A stretch of 64,000 nucleotides of DNA from Rhodovastum sp963714255. Lineage in GTDB: Bacteria > Pseudomonadota > Alphaproteobacteria > Acetobacterales > Acetobacteraceae. Numbering within the stretch: position 1 is the stretch's first letter; each line of letters starts with the position of its first letter. A program made the position numbers and the translations under genes. The stretch is from contig CAVQNU010000027.1 in the NCBI GenBank assembly GCA_963714255.1, positions 372,001-436,000 of the forward strand, written 5' to 3'. Below the pieces are notes generated by a model. The model was not told the DNA's origin and did no database searches. It saw only the letters and a list, made by a program, of their open reading frames with translations. Below are positions 35,035 through 46,588 of the stretch, piece after piece.

Positions 35035-35912
35035 CCGGCCTCGCGGCGCAACGCCGCGACTACGCCGCCCGCATGCTGCGCATTGCCGGCGTTCGCGACG
35101 AACCTGTGCAGCACGCGCTTTCCACCGTCCCGCGCGAGGATTTTCTGGGCCCCGGGCCCTGGACGGTTCTCGACCCGGCGGTCGGCGCGATCGAACTCGC
35201 CGGCGACGATCCGCGCCTGCTGTATGAGGACGTGCTGGTCGTGCTCGACCAGGCGCGCGGCCTGAACAACGGCAGCCCCTCGCTGCATGCGCTCATGCTG
35301 CACCATCTCGGCGTCCGTCCCGGCGACCGCGTGCTGCATCTCGGTGCCGGGGCGGGGTACTACACCGCGATGCTGGCCGAACTGGCCGGTCCTGAGGGCA
35401 GCGTTACCGCCATCGAATTCGATCCGCGCCTGGCCGAAGCCGCCCGTGCCAACCTGCGCCCATGGCCGACGGTCACCACAATCCGGAGCGATGCCGCCGA
35501 GTGGCCGCAGGGAGCGATGGACCGGATCTACGTTAATTTCGCCGTCGCCGATCCCGCCCGGCGCTGGATCGACGAACTGTCCGCGGGCGGTACCTTGGTC
35601 TTCCCCCTCGGCATCCCGCCGGGCCGCGCGCGCGGCGAAGTGCAGCGCCATTCCGGACGCGGCGCGGTGCTCGCTTTCACCCGCACCGCAGCCGGCATCG
35701 CGGCGCGCCACCTCACGCCCTGCGCCTTCGTCTGCGCCGAGGGCAGCCTGGCCGGCACTGCGATGCTGCGGGAATCGCTCGACCGCGCCTTCATCCGCGG
35801 CGGGGTCGAGTTCGTCCGTAGCTACCGCCGCCCGCCGCCGGCCTCGCCCGAGCGCTGCTGGTTCTGGTCGCCGGATTGGGCGCTGTCGTACGACGAGCCC
35901 GGCGCGGCCTGA
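35031..35912 (+). CDS. protein-L-isoaspartate O-methyltransferase-like protein
   Basis: A 293-residue SAM-dependent methyltransferase of the PCMT/rRNA-adenine-like fold. The SAM motif I is VLHLGAGAGYYTAMLAELAG; VTAIEFDPRLAEAARANL and the acidic/aromatic region GAMDRIYVNFAVADP follow. The N-terminus (FLGPGPWTVLD) fits the L-isoaspartate methyltransferase-like group, but the usual PIMT active-site signature is not obvious, so the substrate is uncertain. Its ATG overlaps the gmk stop (ATGA), so it is translationally coupled to gmk. Confidence 0.8.
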   Translation: MTGLAAQRRDYAARMLRIAGVRDEPVQHALSTVPREDFLGPGPWTVLDPAVGAIELAGDDPRLLYEDVLVVLDQARGLNNGSPSLHALMLHHLGVRPGDRVLHLGAGAGYYTAMLAELAGPEGSVTAIEFDPRLAEAARANLRPWPTVTTIRSDAAEWPQGAMDRIYVNFAVADPARRWIDELSAGGTLVFPLGIPPGRARGEVQRHSGRGAVLAFTRTAAGIAARHLTPCAFVCAEGSLAGTAMLRESLDRAFIRGGVEFVRSYRRPPPASPERCWFWSPDWALSYDEPGAA

Positions 35913-36134
35913 GTTGCCGCGGCGGGCCGGTCCGCCACGCCAAAGTTTCGCCATCCTGTCCGAACATAGTCTATTCTATAATCTCATGTGCTTCCGGGCC
36001 GGCGCTGGCAAACGCCGTGCGCAGGGAGCAATGACGTTTCCCGCTCTCGCGCTCAGGGTGCTGCCAATGTCGCCTCCTGCATCCGCGTCCCTGACCGGTT
36101 CGGCCATCGCAGCTTCCGTGCCGGAAGCGTGGCG

Positions 36135-37463
36135 GTGAGCGTCGCCCGGGCAGCCGCCCTCATGCTGGTTTCGGTGTGCGCCGGCTGCGCCGGGGGCGGA
36201 CAATACGCCAGCCACTGGGACGGGCGGCGCGGCTATGACGGCAACGGTGATTATGGCTACGACCTCGCCGAGTCCCGGTCCGAAGCGGGCAGCTACCGGG
36301 CGCGGGCGTCGCGTTCCTATCCCGTTCCGGGCACGCCGGATGATCCCTGGGGCCCGTATATCCGCAGCGCCGCCGCCCGCTTCCAGGTGCCGGAACGCTG
36401 GATCCGCGCGGTGATGCAGCAGGAGAGCTCCGGCCGCCTGTACGAGCGGGATGGCTCGCTGATCACCTCCTCGACCGGGGCGATGGGGCTCATGCAGGTG
36501 ATGCCGGGCACTTACGACATGCTGCGCCGGCGCTACGGTCTGGGCAGCGATCCTTATGAGCCGCGTGACAATATCCTCGCCGGAACCGCCTATATCCGCG
36601 ATATGTACCAGCGCTTCGGATCGCCCGCCTTCCTGGCCGCCTACAACGCCGGACCGGACCGGCTGGACTCCTACCTGTCCGGCGGCAATCCGTTGCCGGA
36701 CGAGACGGTCAACTACCTCGCCCGGGTGACGCCGCGCCTGGGGACGGAGGTGGCGATGACCGGTCCGCTCGCCACCTATGCGGGCGACGGTGCCTATGGG
36801 ACCGCAGGCACGGTGTCCGGCTTCGGACAGCCCCCCACCCCCGCCTCCGACGCCGACCGCGCCTATGCGGGCGGCGGGATGATCGGGCAGGATTATGCGG
36901 CATCGGCGCAGATCGCCCCGGCGGCGGACGATCCGTCCGCACGGGCGTTTGACGGCGGCGGGCTGGTCACCGAAGACGCGCCGACCGGCATCCTCACCGG
37001 ACAGGCCGGGACGGACGGCGCCGCGCCGGTATCCGCCGCACCGGTATCCGCCGCACCGGTATCCGCCGCACCGGGCTGGGTGGCCGAGGACCGCTCCGTC
37101 AGCGTCACCAGGGTGGCAAGCTTCGCGCCAGCCACCGGCGGCGCCGTCGTATCACGCCCGCTGGCGTCACCCGCGCCGATGCTGCTGCCGGCCGTCGCCC
37201 CGGCGGCGGTGCGCGGGGGCAATTGGGCAATCCAGGTCGGCGCCTACCCCAACCCGGCCAATTCCGAAGCTGCGATCAGCAGTGCGCGCGCCCGCGCCCG
37301 TAATCTTCTGGCCGGTGCCTACCCGGCCGTCACCCCCGTACAGCGTGCCGGCATCCTGTACCGCGCCCGGCTCGTCGGCCTGTCGGCCGAGAGCGCTGCG
37401 GCGGCCTGCGCGCAGCTCTCCGGTCAGGGAATGGACTGCTTCACGGTGCCCCCGGGGTCCTGA
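36135..37463 (+). CDS. lytic transglycosylase with SPOR domain
   Basis: A 442-residue exported cell-wall enzyme. The GTG at 36135 gives a signal peptide (SVARAAALMLVSVCAGCAGGG) that may be processed as a lipoprotein. The SLT domain (about 75-200) cleaves peptidoglycan glycan strands: catalytic Glu in RAVMQQESSGRLYE, then GAMGLMQVMPGTYD and AAYNAGPDRLDSYL. A long Pro/Ala-rich linker follows, containing three exact copies of a 15-base repeat (APVSA units, 37026-37070). The C-terminal SPOR domain (WAIQVGAYPNPANSEAAI) targets denuded septal peptidoglycan. Together this suggests a division-site transglycosylase. No neighbour shares its function. Confidence 0.9.
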   Translation: MSVARAAALMLVSVCAGCAGGGQYASHWDGRRGYDGNGDYGYDLAESRSEAGSYRARASRSYPVPGTPDDPWGPYIRSAAARFQVPERWIRAVMQQESSGRLYERDGSLITSSTGAMGLMQVMPGTYDMLRRRYGLGSDPYEPRDNILAGTAYIRDMYQRFGSPAFLAAYNAGPDRLDSYLSGGNPLPDETVNYLARVTPRLGTEVAMTGPLATYAGDGAYGTAGTVSGFGQPPTPASDADRAYAGGGMIGQDYAASAQIAPAADDPSARAFDGGGLVTEDAPTGILTGQAGTDGAAPVSAAPVSAAPVSAAPGWVAEDRSVSVTRVASFAPATGGAVVSRPLASPAPMLLPAVAPAAVRGGNWAIQVGAYPNPANSEAAISSARARARNLLAGAYPAVTPVQRAGILYRARLVGLSAESAAAACAQLSGQGMDCFTVPPGS

Positions 37464-37574
37464 TTTCCGGGGTTCGGTGGCCGGACCGGACAGACTGTCA
37501 GGACATTCTTGACATCGCCCTGATAGCCCTTCAGGCCGTCAAGGAGACCCTGACAATCTGCCGGAGAGCAGCCA

Positions 37575-37925
37575 ATGAACCTTCCGTTGACGCGCCGGGC
37601 CCGGCCGCTCCGGTGCTCATTTTGCGGCAAGCCGGAAACCCAGGTCGGCAAACTGATCGCCGGACCGAAAGTCCACATCTGCGATGCCTGCGTCGGCGCC
37701 TGCAACCGCATCCTGGAGGCAACGCCCGCGACCTTCCCCGGCTGGGACAGCATGACCGACGAGCAACCGCTCGCTTCCCTCCGCCCGGCGATCGCGACCG
37801 TGGAGGCAACCCGTGGTGTGCTCCAGACCCAAGTGGATACGCTGCGAAACCGGGGGGTCAGCTGGGCGGCCATCGGCACCGCGCTGGACATTTCCCGCCA
37901 AGCTGCCTGGGAATGCTTCGCCTGA
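37575..37925 (+). CDS. ClpX-type zinc-finger plus HTH small protein
   Basis: A 116-residue protein. Residues 13-45 are a ClpX N-terminal (C4) zinc-binding domain: CSFCGKPETQVGKLIAGP then ICDACVGACNRIL, with four cysteines as CxxC pairs. The C-terminus (RNRGVSWAAIGTALDISRQA) is a helix-turn-helix-like segment. There is no AAA+ ATPase. Such pairings could be a DNA-binding regulator or an adaptor that mimics the ClpX zinc domain; neither is proven. GGAG lies nine bases before the ATG. It converges with xth. Confidence 0.75.
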   Translation: MNLPLTRRARPLRCSFCGKPETQVGKLIAGPKVHICDACVGACNRILEATPATFPGWDSMTDEQPLASLRPAIATVEATRGVLQTQVDTLRNRGVSWAAIGTALDISRQAAWECFA

Positions 37926-37948
37926 CCGCTGTGTTGCCGGGAAGTTTC

Positions 37949-38759
37949 CTATACGTCCAGTTCCACACCCACCGGAACATGGTCGCTGCCGCGCGCCCAG
38001 TCGCGGGCGTCCCGCAGGATCGTGTGGCCAATCAGCCCGTCCTTCAGATCCCGGCTCACCCAGAACATGGTCCAGCCGCCGGCCACGATCGGAGACGCGC
38101 CAGTCGCGGTTGCGGTACGACCACCAGGTAAACAGTTTCCGGTCCGCCGGCACGAAATGGCGCACCGCATCATAAAACCCTTGCTCCAGCCAGGCGGTCA
38201 GCCCCTCGGTCTCCGGCGGCGTGTGGCTCACCACATCCAGCAATTGCTTGTGGCTCCACACGTCGTGTTCCAGCGGCGCGATGTTGAGATCGCCCACCAG
38301 CACGGCGCGCGCCAGGTCCGCGCGGGCGGCAAACCATTCCGTCGCCTCGGCGACGAAGTCGAGCTTGTGCGCGAATTTCGGGTTTTGCGCGCGATCCGGC
38401 ACATCGCCGCCGGCCGGCACGTAGAAATTATGCAGTTCCACCGGGCCGGACCGCATGTCCAGCGCCACCGCCAGATGCCGGCAATCGCCGCGGGCACACC
38501 AGTCAGGTGCCGCGTCGAGCACCTGCATGGGAAAGCGCGAAAAGATCGCCACCCCGTTATAGCCCTTCATCCCCCGCCCGGCGGCGAAGGGATAGCCGCA
38601 TTCGGCCAGAGCGCCGTTGGGAAACAGCTCGTCGGGAACCTTGGTCTCCTGCAGGCAGATCACGTCGGGGCGCAGCGCCTCGACCAGCAGCGGCAGCAGC
38701 TTCAGGCGCAGCCGCAGCGAGTTGATGTTCCAGGTGGCGATGCGCAGGCGCTCGGTCAT
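37949..38759 (-). CDS. xth: exodeoxyribonuclease III (one-base frameshift)
   Basis: An ExoIII/AP endonuclease of about 270 residues that acts in base-excision repair. Motifs: ATWNINSLRLRL, CLQETKVPDELFP, LHNFYVPAGGD, VGDLNIAPLEHDVW, SDRGRRLDHV and, after the break, RGSDHVPVGVELDV with the catalytic His. The frame ends wrongly after LDHV: an extra T (A pair at 38064-38065 on the plus strand, reading GTTCTG instead of GTCTG) shifts it. Removing one base restores WVSRDLKDGLIGHT up to the TAG at 37949. The ATG at 38759 follows the FAH gene stop by two bases, so they form one operon. Confidence 0.85.
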
Positions 38760-38761
38760 GC

Positions 38762-39460
38762 TCACACGATCCGCGTGCGCACCGTGCCGACGCCCTCGAC
38801 CTCGCCTTCCAGCAGGTCACCGCGCTGCACCGCCGCCACACCGTCCGGCGTGCCGGTGAAGATCAGATCGCCCGGCGCCAGCCGCACCAGTCCGGAAAGG
38901 AACGAAATGGTCTCGGCGACGCTCCAGATCAGATGGGACAAATCGGACATCTGGCGCAGCGTGCCGTTTACCCGCAGCGCGATGCGTCCGCGCGCCGGGT
39001 CCGGAAAGCCCGCGGCGGGAAGCAGCGCGCCGATCGGCGCGGAATGGTCGAACCCCTTGCCCATGTCCCAGGGTTTTCCCTCTTTCTTGGCCGCGTTCTG
39101 CAGGTCGCGCCGGGTCATATCGAGCCCGGCGGCATAGCCCCACACGCACCCCAATGCCTCCGCCACCGGAATACCGGCGCCGCCCGCACCCAGCGCCACC
39201 ACCAGTTCCATCTCATGGTGCAGCAGGTTGGTGGCCGGTGGATACGGCATGTCAGCGCCGCCGGTCAGTACGGCGTCGGCCGGTTTGGCAAAAAAGAACG
39301 GCTTCTCGCGGTCGGGATCGCTGCCCATCTCGCGCGCATGCGCAGCATAGTTGCGTCCGACACAAAAAATTCGCCTGACTGGAAACAGCCCGCCGCCAGC
39401 GACGGGCACGGCAGCAACCGGTGGCGGCATGATGACGAATGCGGGCACGAATTCGGTCAT
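38762..39460 (-). CDS. fumarylacetoacetate hydrolase family protein
   Basis: A 232-residue FAH-family hydrolase of the short acylpyruvase/fumarylpyruvate hydrolase type. Motifs: IFCVGRNYAAHAREMG, NLLHHEMELVVALG (acidic metal ligands), GYAAGLDMTRRDLQ, KGFDHSAPIG and FTGTPDGVAAVQRGD. It probably cleaves a 3-acylpyruvate; the natural substrate is not determined by sequence. Its stop lies two bases before the xth ATG. Confidence 0.9.
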   Translation of the reverse strand: MTEFVPAFVIMPPPVAAVPVAGGGLFPVRRIFCVGRNYAAHAREMGSDPDREKPFFFAKPADAVLTGGADMPYPPATNLLHHEMELVVALGAGGAGIPVAEALGCVWGYAAGLDMTRRDLQNAAKKEGKPWDMGKGFDHSAPIGALLPAAGFPDPARGRIALRVNGTLRQMSDLSHLIWSVAETISFLSGLVRLAPGDLIFTGTPDGVAAVQRGDLLEGEVEGVGTVRTRIV

Positions 39461-39540
39461 GGGGAGCGACCATCCTGCTTGCGGCTGACCGTTCGTGTAG
39501 GCCGCGAAAAACCCCTGTCGTCAAGCGGCCGCCGCGTCAT

Positions 39541-39664
39541 GGCGGGGCGTTGCCCCCGGCCCCCACCAAGGGCGGAGTCCTTGGAACCCAATTCTTAAGT
39601 ATTGGGGTCAAGGGGGCCACTGCCCCCTTGCGGGTCCAGGGCAGAGCCCTGGCCTTCCTTACTT
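39541..39664. repeat. palindromic repeat copy 9
   Basis: GGCGGGGCGTTGCCCCCGGCC start, CTTGGAACCCAATTCTTAAG centre and GCGGGTCCAGGGCAGAGCCCTGGCC end with CTTCCTT. It lies between the ppdK stop and the FAH gene. Confidence 0.85.
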
Positions 39665-39678
39665 ATCCCGTGCGGCAC

Positions 39679-42351
<2,673 letters not shown>

Positions 42352-42369
42352 GGCGGTTCAGGCTCCTAT

Positions 42370-44535
42370 TTATCCGTCGATACGTGAGAAATCAGCCGCC
42401 AGGTTCATCGCGGCGCGGACGCGCGCGAGGAGCTGCAGCCGATTGCGGCGTAATTCCGGGGCGGGATCGTTTACCGTGACCTGATCGAAGAATCCATCCA
42501 GCGGCGCACGCAGGGCAGCCAGACCGGACATGGCGTCAGTGAATTTTTCGTCCCCGATCGCCGCGGCGATGGCGGGTTCGATGCGGTCGAGCACGCCGGC
42601 GAGGTTTTTTTCTTCCGGCTGGCGCAGCAGGGCGGGGTCGATGGGGGCGTCGTGCGGACCGTCCTTCTTTTCCTCGATGCGGAGGATGTTGGCGGCGCGG
42701 CGGTAAGCGGTGAGCAGGTTGGCGCCATCGTCGGTGGCCAGGAAGGCGGTGACGGCATCGGTGCGGGCGAGCAGGCGGACGAGGTCGTCATCGAGGCCGG
42801 TGCCGAGAACCGCGGCCAGCACGTCGTGGCGGGCGCCCTCGACGCGAAGTTGGACGCGGAGGCGTTCAGCAAGAAATTCAAGCAGATCCTTTGCGACCAA
42901 CCCCATGTCCGGCACCGTGCCAGGAGGAAGAGGCCTTACCCCTGTAATCCGAACTTCGAGCTTTTGTTCAAGTGCCTGCAACTCCTCCAAGGCTGCCTCA
43001 ATTGGTTTCCCCACGAGTTCCACTACGAACGGTGCTACAGCCCGCTCAAACATCTCTGAAAATCGAAGTCGGAGCGTTCGCTCCCGGACGATGCGAATCA
43101 CACCCAGCGCGGCGCGGCGCAGCGCGTAAGGGTCGCCCGAGCCGGTCGGCTTCTCGTCGTTGGCGAAAAATCCAGCTAGCATGTCAAGCTTGTCGGCCAG
43201 TGCTACGGCGACACTCACCGGGGCGGCGGGAACGGCGTCTGTTGGACCTCTTGGCGCGTAATGGTCGCGAATCGCGTCGGCGACTACCATGTCCTCCCGA
43301 TCGTGCAGGGCATAGTAGCGACCTATAACGCCCTGTAATTCGGGGAACTCACCGACCATACCGCTGGTTAGATCGGCCTTGCAGAGGAAGGCAGCACGCT
43401 GCGCCTGCGCATGATCGGCGCCAACCAGCGGGGCGAGGTTCCCGGCCAAGCGGACCAGCCGCTCAACTCGTTCCCCCTGGCTGCCGAGCTTCGCGTGGAA
43501 GGTCACGTTATCCAATGCTTGCACACGGTCTTCGAGCCGGACGGTCCGGTCCAGGTCCCAGAAATGCCTTGCATCGGCAAACCGCGCCCGCAGCACGCGT
43601 TCGTTGCCGGCGACAATCGTGCGCCCGCCATCCGTGGCCACCACATTGGCCACGAACGCAAAGAACGGCGCCGCCTTGCCCTCCGCGTCGCGCAGCGCAA
43701 AATACCGCTGGTTGACCCGCATCGACACCTGCATGACCTCGGGCGGCAGGTCCATATAGGCGGCGTCGATGGCGCCCAGCAGCGGCACCGGAAACTCCAC
43801 CAGCCCCGCCACCTCGTCCAGCAGCCCGGCGTCTTCCACCACGGTCAGGCCACGCGCGGCGGCCAGACGCGTCACCCCGTCCCAGATCAGCCGGCGGCGC
43901 TCGGCCGCATCCACGATGACGTGACGATCGCGCAACGCCTCCCGCCACTCGGCGCAGGAGGCGACCGAAAACGCACCGGGCGCGAGAAAACGGTGCCCCT
44001 CGGTGCGGTTGCCGCTGGCCAGGCCGTGGCCATCGTCCTCGCCGTCGCGCAGATCGAACGGCACCGTCTCGCCGTCCAGAATGCAAAGAATACGGCGAAG
44101 CGGGCGCACCCAGGTGAAAGCGCTGGTGCCGCCCCAGCGCATCGATTTCGGCCACGGAAACCGGCGCAGCAGCAAAGGCAACTCCCGCGCTATCAGCGCG
44201 GCGGCCGTGATCCCGGGCACCACCCGGTCGAGCACCCAAAAATCGCCTTCCTCGCGCAACTCTGCGCGGTCGGCGCCGTGCTTGCGCAGAAACCCGGCAA
44301 GCGCCTGCTCGGGCGCGGTGCGGCGCGGACCGCGCTCGCTGCTGCGGCTTTCGGCCACGCCGCGCGCCACGCTCGCCGCCAGGGCGATCCGCCGCGGGCC
44401 GGAGAATACGCGGATTTCCGAGGGGGCTAGCGGCGCCAGCGCCTCGCCGATGAGCCGGGACAGGTCCTCGGCCGCCCGCGCCTGCATGCGCGCCGGAATC
44501 TCTTCGCTGAACAACTCAAGAAAAAGCTCGGGCAT
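42370..44535 (-). CDS. glyS: glycyl-tRNA synthetase beta subunit
   Basis: A 721-residue GlyRS beta chain, which binds tRNA-Gly and edits in the alpha2-beta2 enzyme. The N-terminus PELFLELFSEEIPARMQ and the motifs KSMRWGGTSAFTWVRPLR and DKLDMLAGFFANDEKPTGSGDP are typical; a DALR-like anticodon domain ends the protein. The gene body from about 42880 to 43480 has clearly more A/T at third positions than either flank, yet the protein stays intact, as if this segment had been exchanged. It follows glyQ directly. Confidence 0.96.
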   Translation of the reverse strand: MPELFLELFSEEIPARMQARAAEDLSRLIGEALAPLAPSEIRVFSGPRRIALAASVARGVAESRSSERGPRRTAPEQALAGFLRKHGADRAELREEGDFWVLDRVVPGITAAALIARELPLLLRRFPWPKSMRWGGTSAFTWVRPLRRILCILDGETVPFDLRDGEDDGHGLASGNRTEGHRFLAPGAFSVASCAEWREALRDRHVIVDAAERRRLIWDGVTRLAAARGLTVVEDAGLLDEVAGLVEFPVPLLGAIDAAYMDLPPEVMQVSMRVNQRYFALRDAEGKAAPFFAFVANVVATDGGRTIVAGNERVLRARFADARHFWDLDRTVRLEDRVQALDNVTFHAKLGSQGERVERLVRLAGNLAPLVGADHAQAQRAAFLCKADLTSGMVGEFPELQGVIGRYYALHDREDMVVADAIRDHYAPRGPTDAVPAAPVSVAVALADKLDMLAGFFANDEKPTGSGDPYALRRAALGVIRIVRERTLRLRFSEMFERAVAPFVVELVGKPIEAALEELQALEQKLEVRITGVRPLPPGTVPDMGLVAKDLLEFLAERLRVQLRVEGARHDVLAAVLGTGLDDDLVRLLARTDAVTAFLATDDGANLLTAYRRAANILRIEEKKDGPHDAPIDPALLRQPEEKNLAGVLDRIEPAIAAAIGDEKFTDAMSGLAALRAPLDGFFDQVTVNDPAPELRRNRLQLLARVRAAMNLAADFSRIDG

Positions 44536-44538
44536 GGC

Positions 44539-45430
44539 TCAGTCCCGCTCGCCCGCGAGCCACGCCTCGCAGCATCCCTTCGCCAGCGCCCGCACGCGGG
44601 CGATATAGGCGGCACGCTCGGTCACGCTGATCACGCCGCGGGCGTCCAGAAGATTGAACAGATGGCTGGCCTTGATGCACTGGTCATAGGCCGGCAGCGC
44701 CAGGGCTTGCCCCAGCAGGGCGCCGCATTCGCGCTCGGCATCCTCGAAATGGCGGGCCAGCATCGCCGTGTCGGCATGCTCGAAATTATGGGCGCTGTAT
44801 TCGCGCTCGGCGCGCAGGAACACGTCGCCATAGGTCACGCCGTGGCCGTTGAAATCGAGGTCATAGACGCGCTCGAACGTCCTGCACATACATGGCCAGC
44901 CGTTCCAGCCCATAGGTCATCTCGAAACTCGGCAGATCGACCGGAATGCCGCCGACCTGCTGGAAATAGGTGAACTGCCCCACCTCCATGCCGTCGCACC
45001 ACACCTCCCAGCCCAGCCCCCAGGCGCCCAAAGTGGGGCTTTCCCAGTCGTCCTCGACGAAGCGGAAATCATGCAGCAGCGGGTCGAGGCCGAGCGCCCG
45101 GTAGCTGTCGAGCAGCAGGCCCTGCGCATCGGCCGGGCTCGGCTTCATGATCACCTGGTACTGGTAGTAGTGCTGCAGGCGGTTGGGGTTCTCGCCATAG
45201 CGGCCGTCGGTCGGGCGGCGGCTGGGCTGGACATAGGCGGCGGCCCAGGGGCGGCGGCCCAGCGCGCGCAACGTGGTGGCCGGGTGGAATGTGCCGGCCC
45301 CCATCTCCACGTCATAAGGCTGCAGAATCAGGCAGCCCTGCGCCGACCAATAGGCGTGCAGGCGCAAAATCAGGTCCTGAAAGCTCGGCGGGGCGGCCGA
45401 GCCGGGGGAGCGGGGTAATACGGCGTTCAT
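44539..45430 (-). CDS. glyQ: glycyl-tRNA synthetase alpha subunit (one-base frameshift)
   Basis: GlyRS alpha chain, about 296 residues when restored, the catalytic subunit that adenylates glycine. N-terminal text: DLILRLHAYWSAQGCLILQ, GAGTFHPATTLRALG, QPSRRPTDGRYGENPNRLQ. The frame breaks at AMYVQDV: an extra T (plus-strand AA at 44876-44877, GTTCGAG for GTCGAG) leads to an early stop at 44861. Removing it gives ERVYDLDFNGHGVTYGDVF to the true stop at 44539, four bases from the glyS ATG. As the only GlyRS alpha gene seen next to glyS, and essential, the break is more likely sequence error than real loss. Confidence 0.9.
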
Positions 45431-45666
45431 GGGTTCCCGGCCGGGCGATCGTGAGGCGGCGCACCATAAGAGGGGGGGCGAAGTGTCACAAGCATGGCAG
45501 CGCCGGCCGGCCGGGGGCGGGCCGCGCAGAGTCAGCCAGTTCGTTCTTCTGTCGCGAGTGTAACTTGAAGCCCTCGCGCCGGCAGACCACATCCGCGGGA
45601 GCCGGCCAGATGCGCCGGCGCAACCAGGCAACACGGCTCGGCCACAGGAGTCTCGGAGAGGCCCAC

Positions 45667-46524
45667 ATGACCAACGAGGAACGCGACCTCATCACCCGCT
45701 TCATCGAGCGGGTCGGTGGCGCCCAGTCCGGCGGATTCGCGCCGGGGACAGGGCAAGGCGGCACCCCGCTGCCACCGGTCGACCGGGAGGCAGACGCGCT
45801 GATCGCTGACCTGTTCGCCCGCTATCCCGAAGCCCGGTACCGCATCACCCAGACCGCGTTCGTTCAGGAACACGCTCTGGTCGCGGCCCAGAACCGCATC
45901 CAGCGGCTGGAATGGGAGCTGCAGCAGGCCCGCCAGCAGGCTCAGGCCGTGCCGCAGCCTCCAGGTGCGTCGCCCTGGGGCCAGCCGGCGCAGCCGCAGG
46001 AGTCCCGCGGCTTCTTCGGCGGCCTGTTCGGCGGATCGCGCCAGGCGCCGCCGCCCCCGCCGCAATATGCCCAGCCCCAGTACGCGCCACCGCCGCAGCA
46101 ATACGCACCCGGTTATAACCCTGGCATGTTCCAGCAGCGCGGCTCGGGCTTCCTGGGCAGCGCCCTGACCACCGCAGCCGGCGTCGCCGGCGGCGTGGTG
46201 GCCGGCAACGCCCTGATGAACCTGTTCTCCGGCGGCCACGAGGCGGCGGCCAGCGCGGCCACGTCAGCGGCCTCCGGGTTCATTCCGGCCACACCGTCCA
46301 GCCCTTGGGCGGCGCCTGCCGGTGCCACTCCGGTGTCCGACCCGTATGATGCGGGCGGGGCCGACAAGGGAACGGCCGACAATTCCGGCTGGAGCAACAC
46401 CGACCAGGGCGGCTGGCAGCAGGCATCCACCGACCAGGGCGGCTGGACCGACCAGTCGAGCAGCGACTCCGGCGGCTGGTCCGACGCGAGCTCGGATGGC
46501 GGCAGCAGCGACGACTGGACCTGA
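45667..46524 (+). CDS. DUF2076 family protein
   Basis: A 285-residue DUF2076 protein. The N-terminal helix pair reads DLITRFIERVGG and AFVQEHALVAAQNRIQRLE; this is followed by a coiled segment rich in Gln, a Pro/Gln/Tyr-rich stretch (QAPPPPPQYAQPQYAP), a hydrophobic glycine-zipper-like region (GSALTTAAGVAGGVVAGNAL) and a low-complexity C-terminus rich in Asp, Ser, Gly and Trp (repeats of DQGGW). The family is periplasmic or membrane-associated with no known function. GGAGAGG precedes the ATG. An intrinsic terminator follows at 46553. Confidence 0.85.
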   Translation: MTNEERDLITRFIERVGGAQSGGFAPGTGQGGTPLPPVDREADALIADLFARYPEARYRITQTAFVQEHALVAAQNRIQRLEWELQQARQQAQAVPQPPGASPWGQPAQPQESRGFFGGLFGGSRQAPPPPPQYAQPQYAPPPQQYAPGYNPGMFQQRGSGFLGSALTTAAGVAGGVVAGNALMNLFSGGHEAAASAATSAASGFIPATPSSPWAAPAGATPVSDPYDAGGADKGTADNSGWSNTDQGGWQQASTDQGGWTDQSSSDSGGWSDASSDGGSSDDWT

Positions 46525-46552
46525 TCGCGCAGGCTTTCTGCGTTGCGCGATC

Positions 46553-46587
46553 CCCGCACCGCGTGTACCCGCGCGGTGCGGGTTTTT
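46553..46587 (+). terminator. intrinsic terminator after DUF2076 gene
   Basis: CCCGCACCGCG and CGCGGTGCGGG form a perfect 11-bp stem with an eight-base loop, followed by five T. It ends one base before the first possible ATG of the next gene, so that gene needs its own promoter inside or read-through. Confidence 0.9.
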
Positions 46588-46588
46588 C

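Noticed and set aside
44861..44913. Programmed +1 frameshift as the main reading of glyQ
   Set aside because: No known recoding case in glyQ, and four other unrelated genes nearby show the same one-base signature, which favours sequence error.
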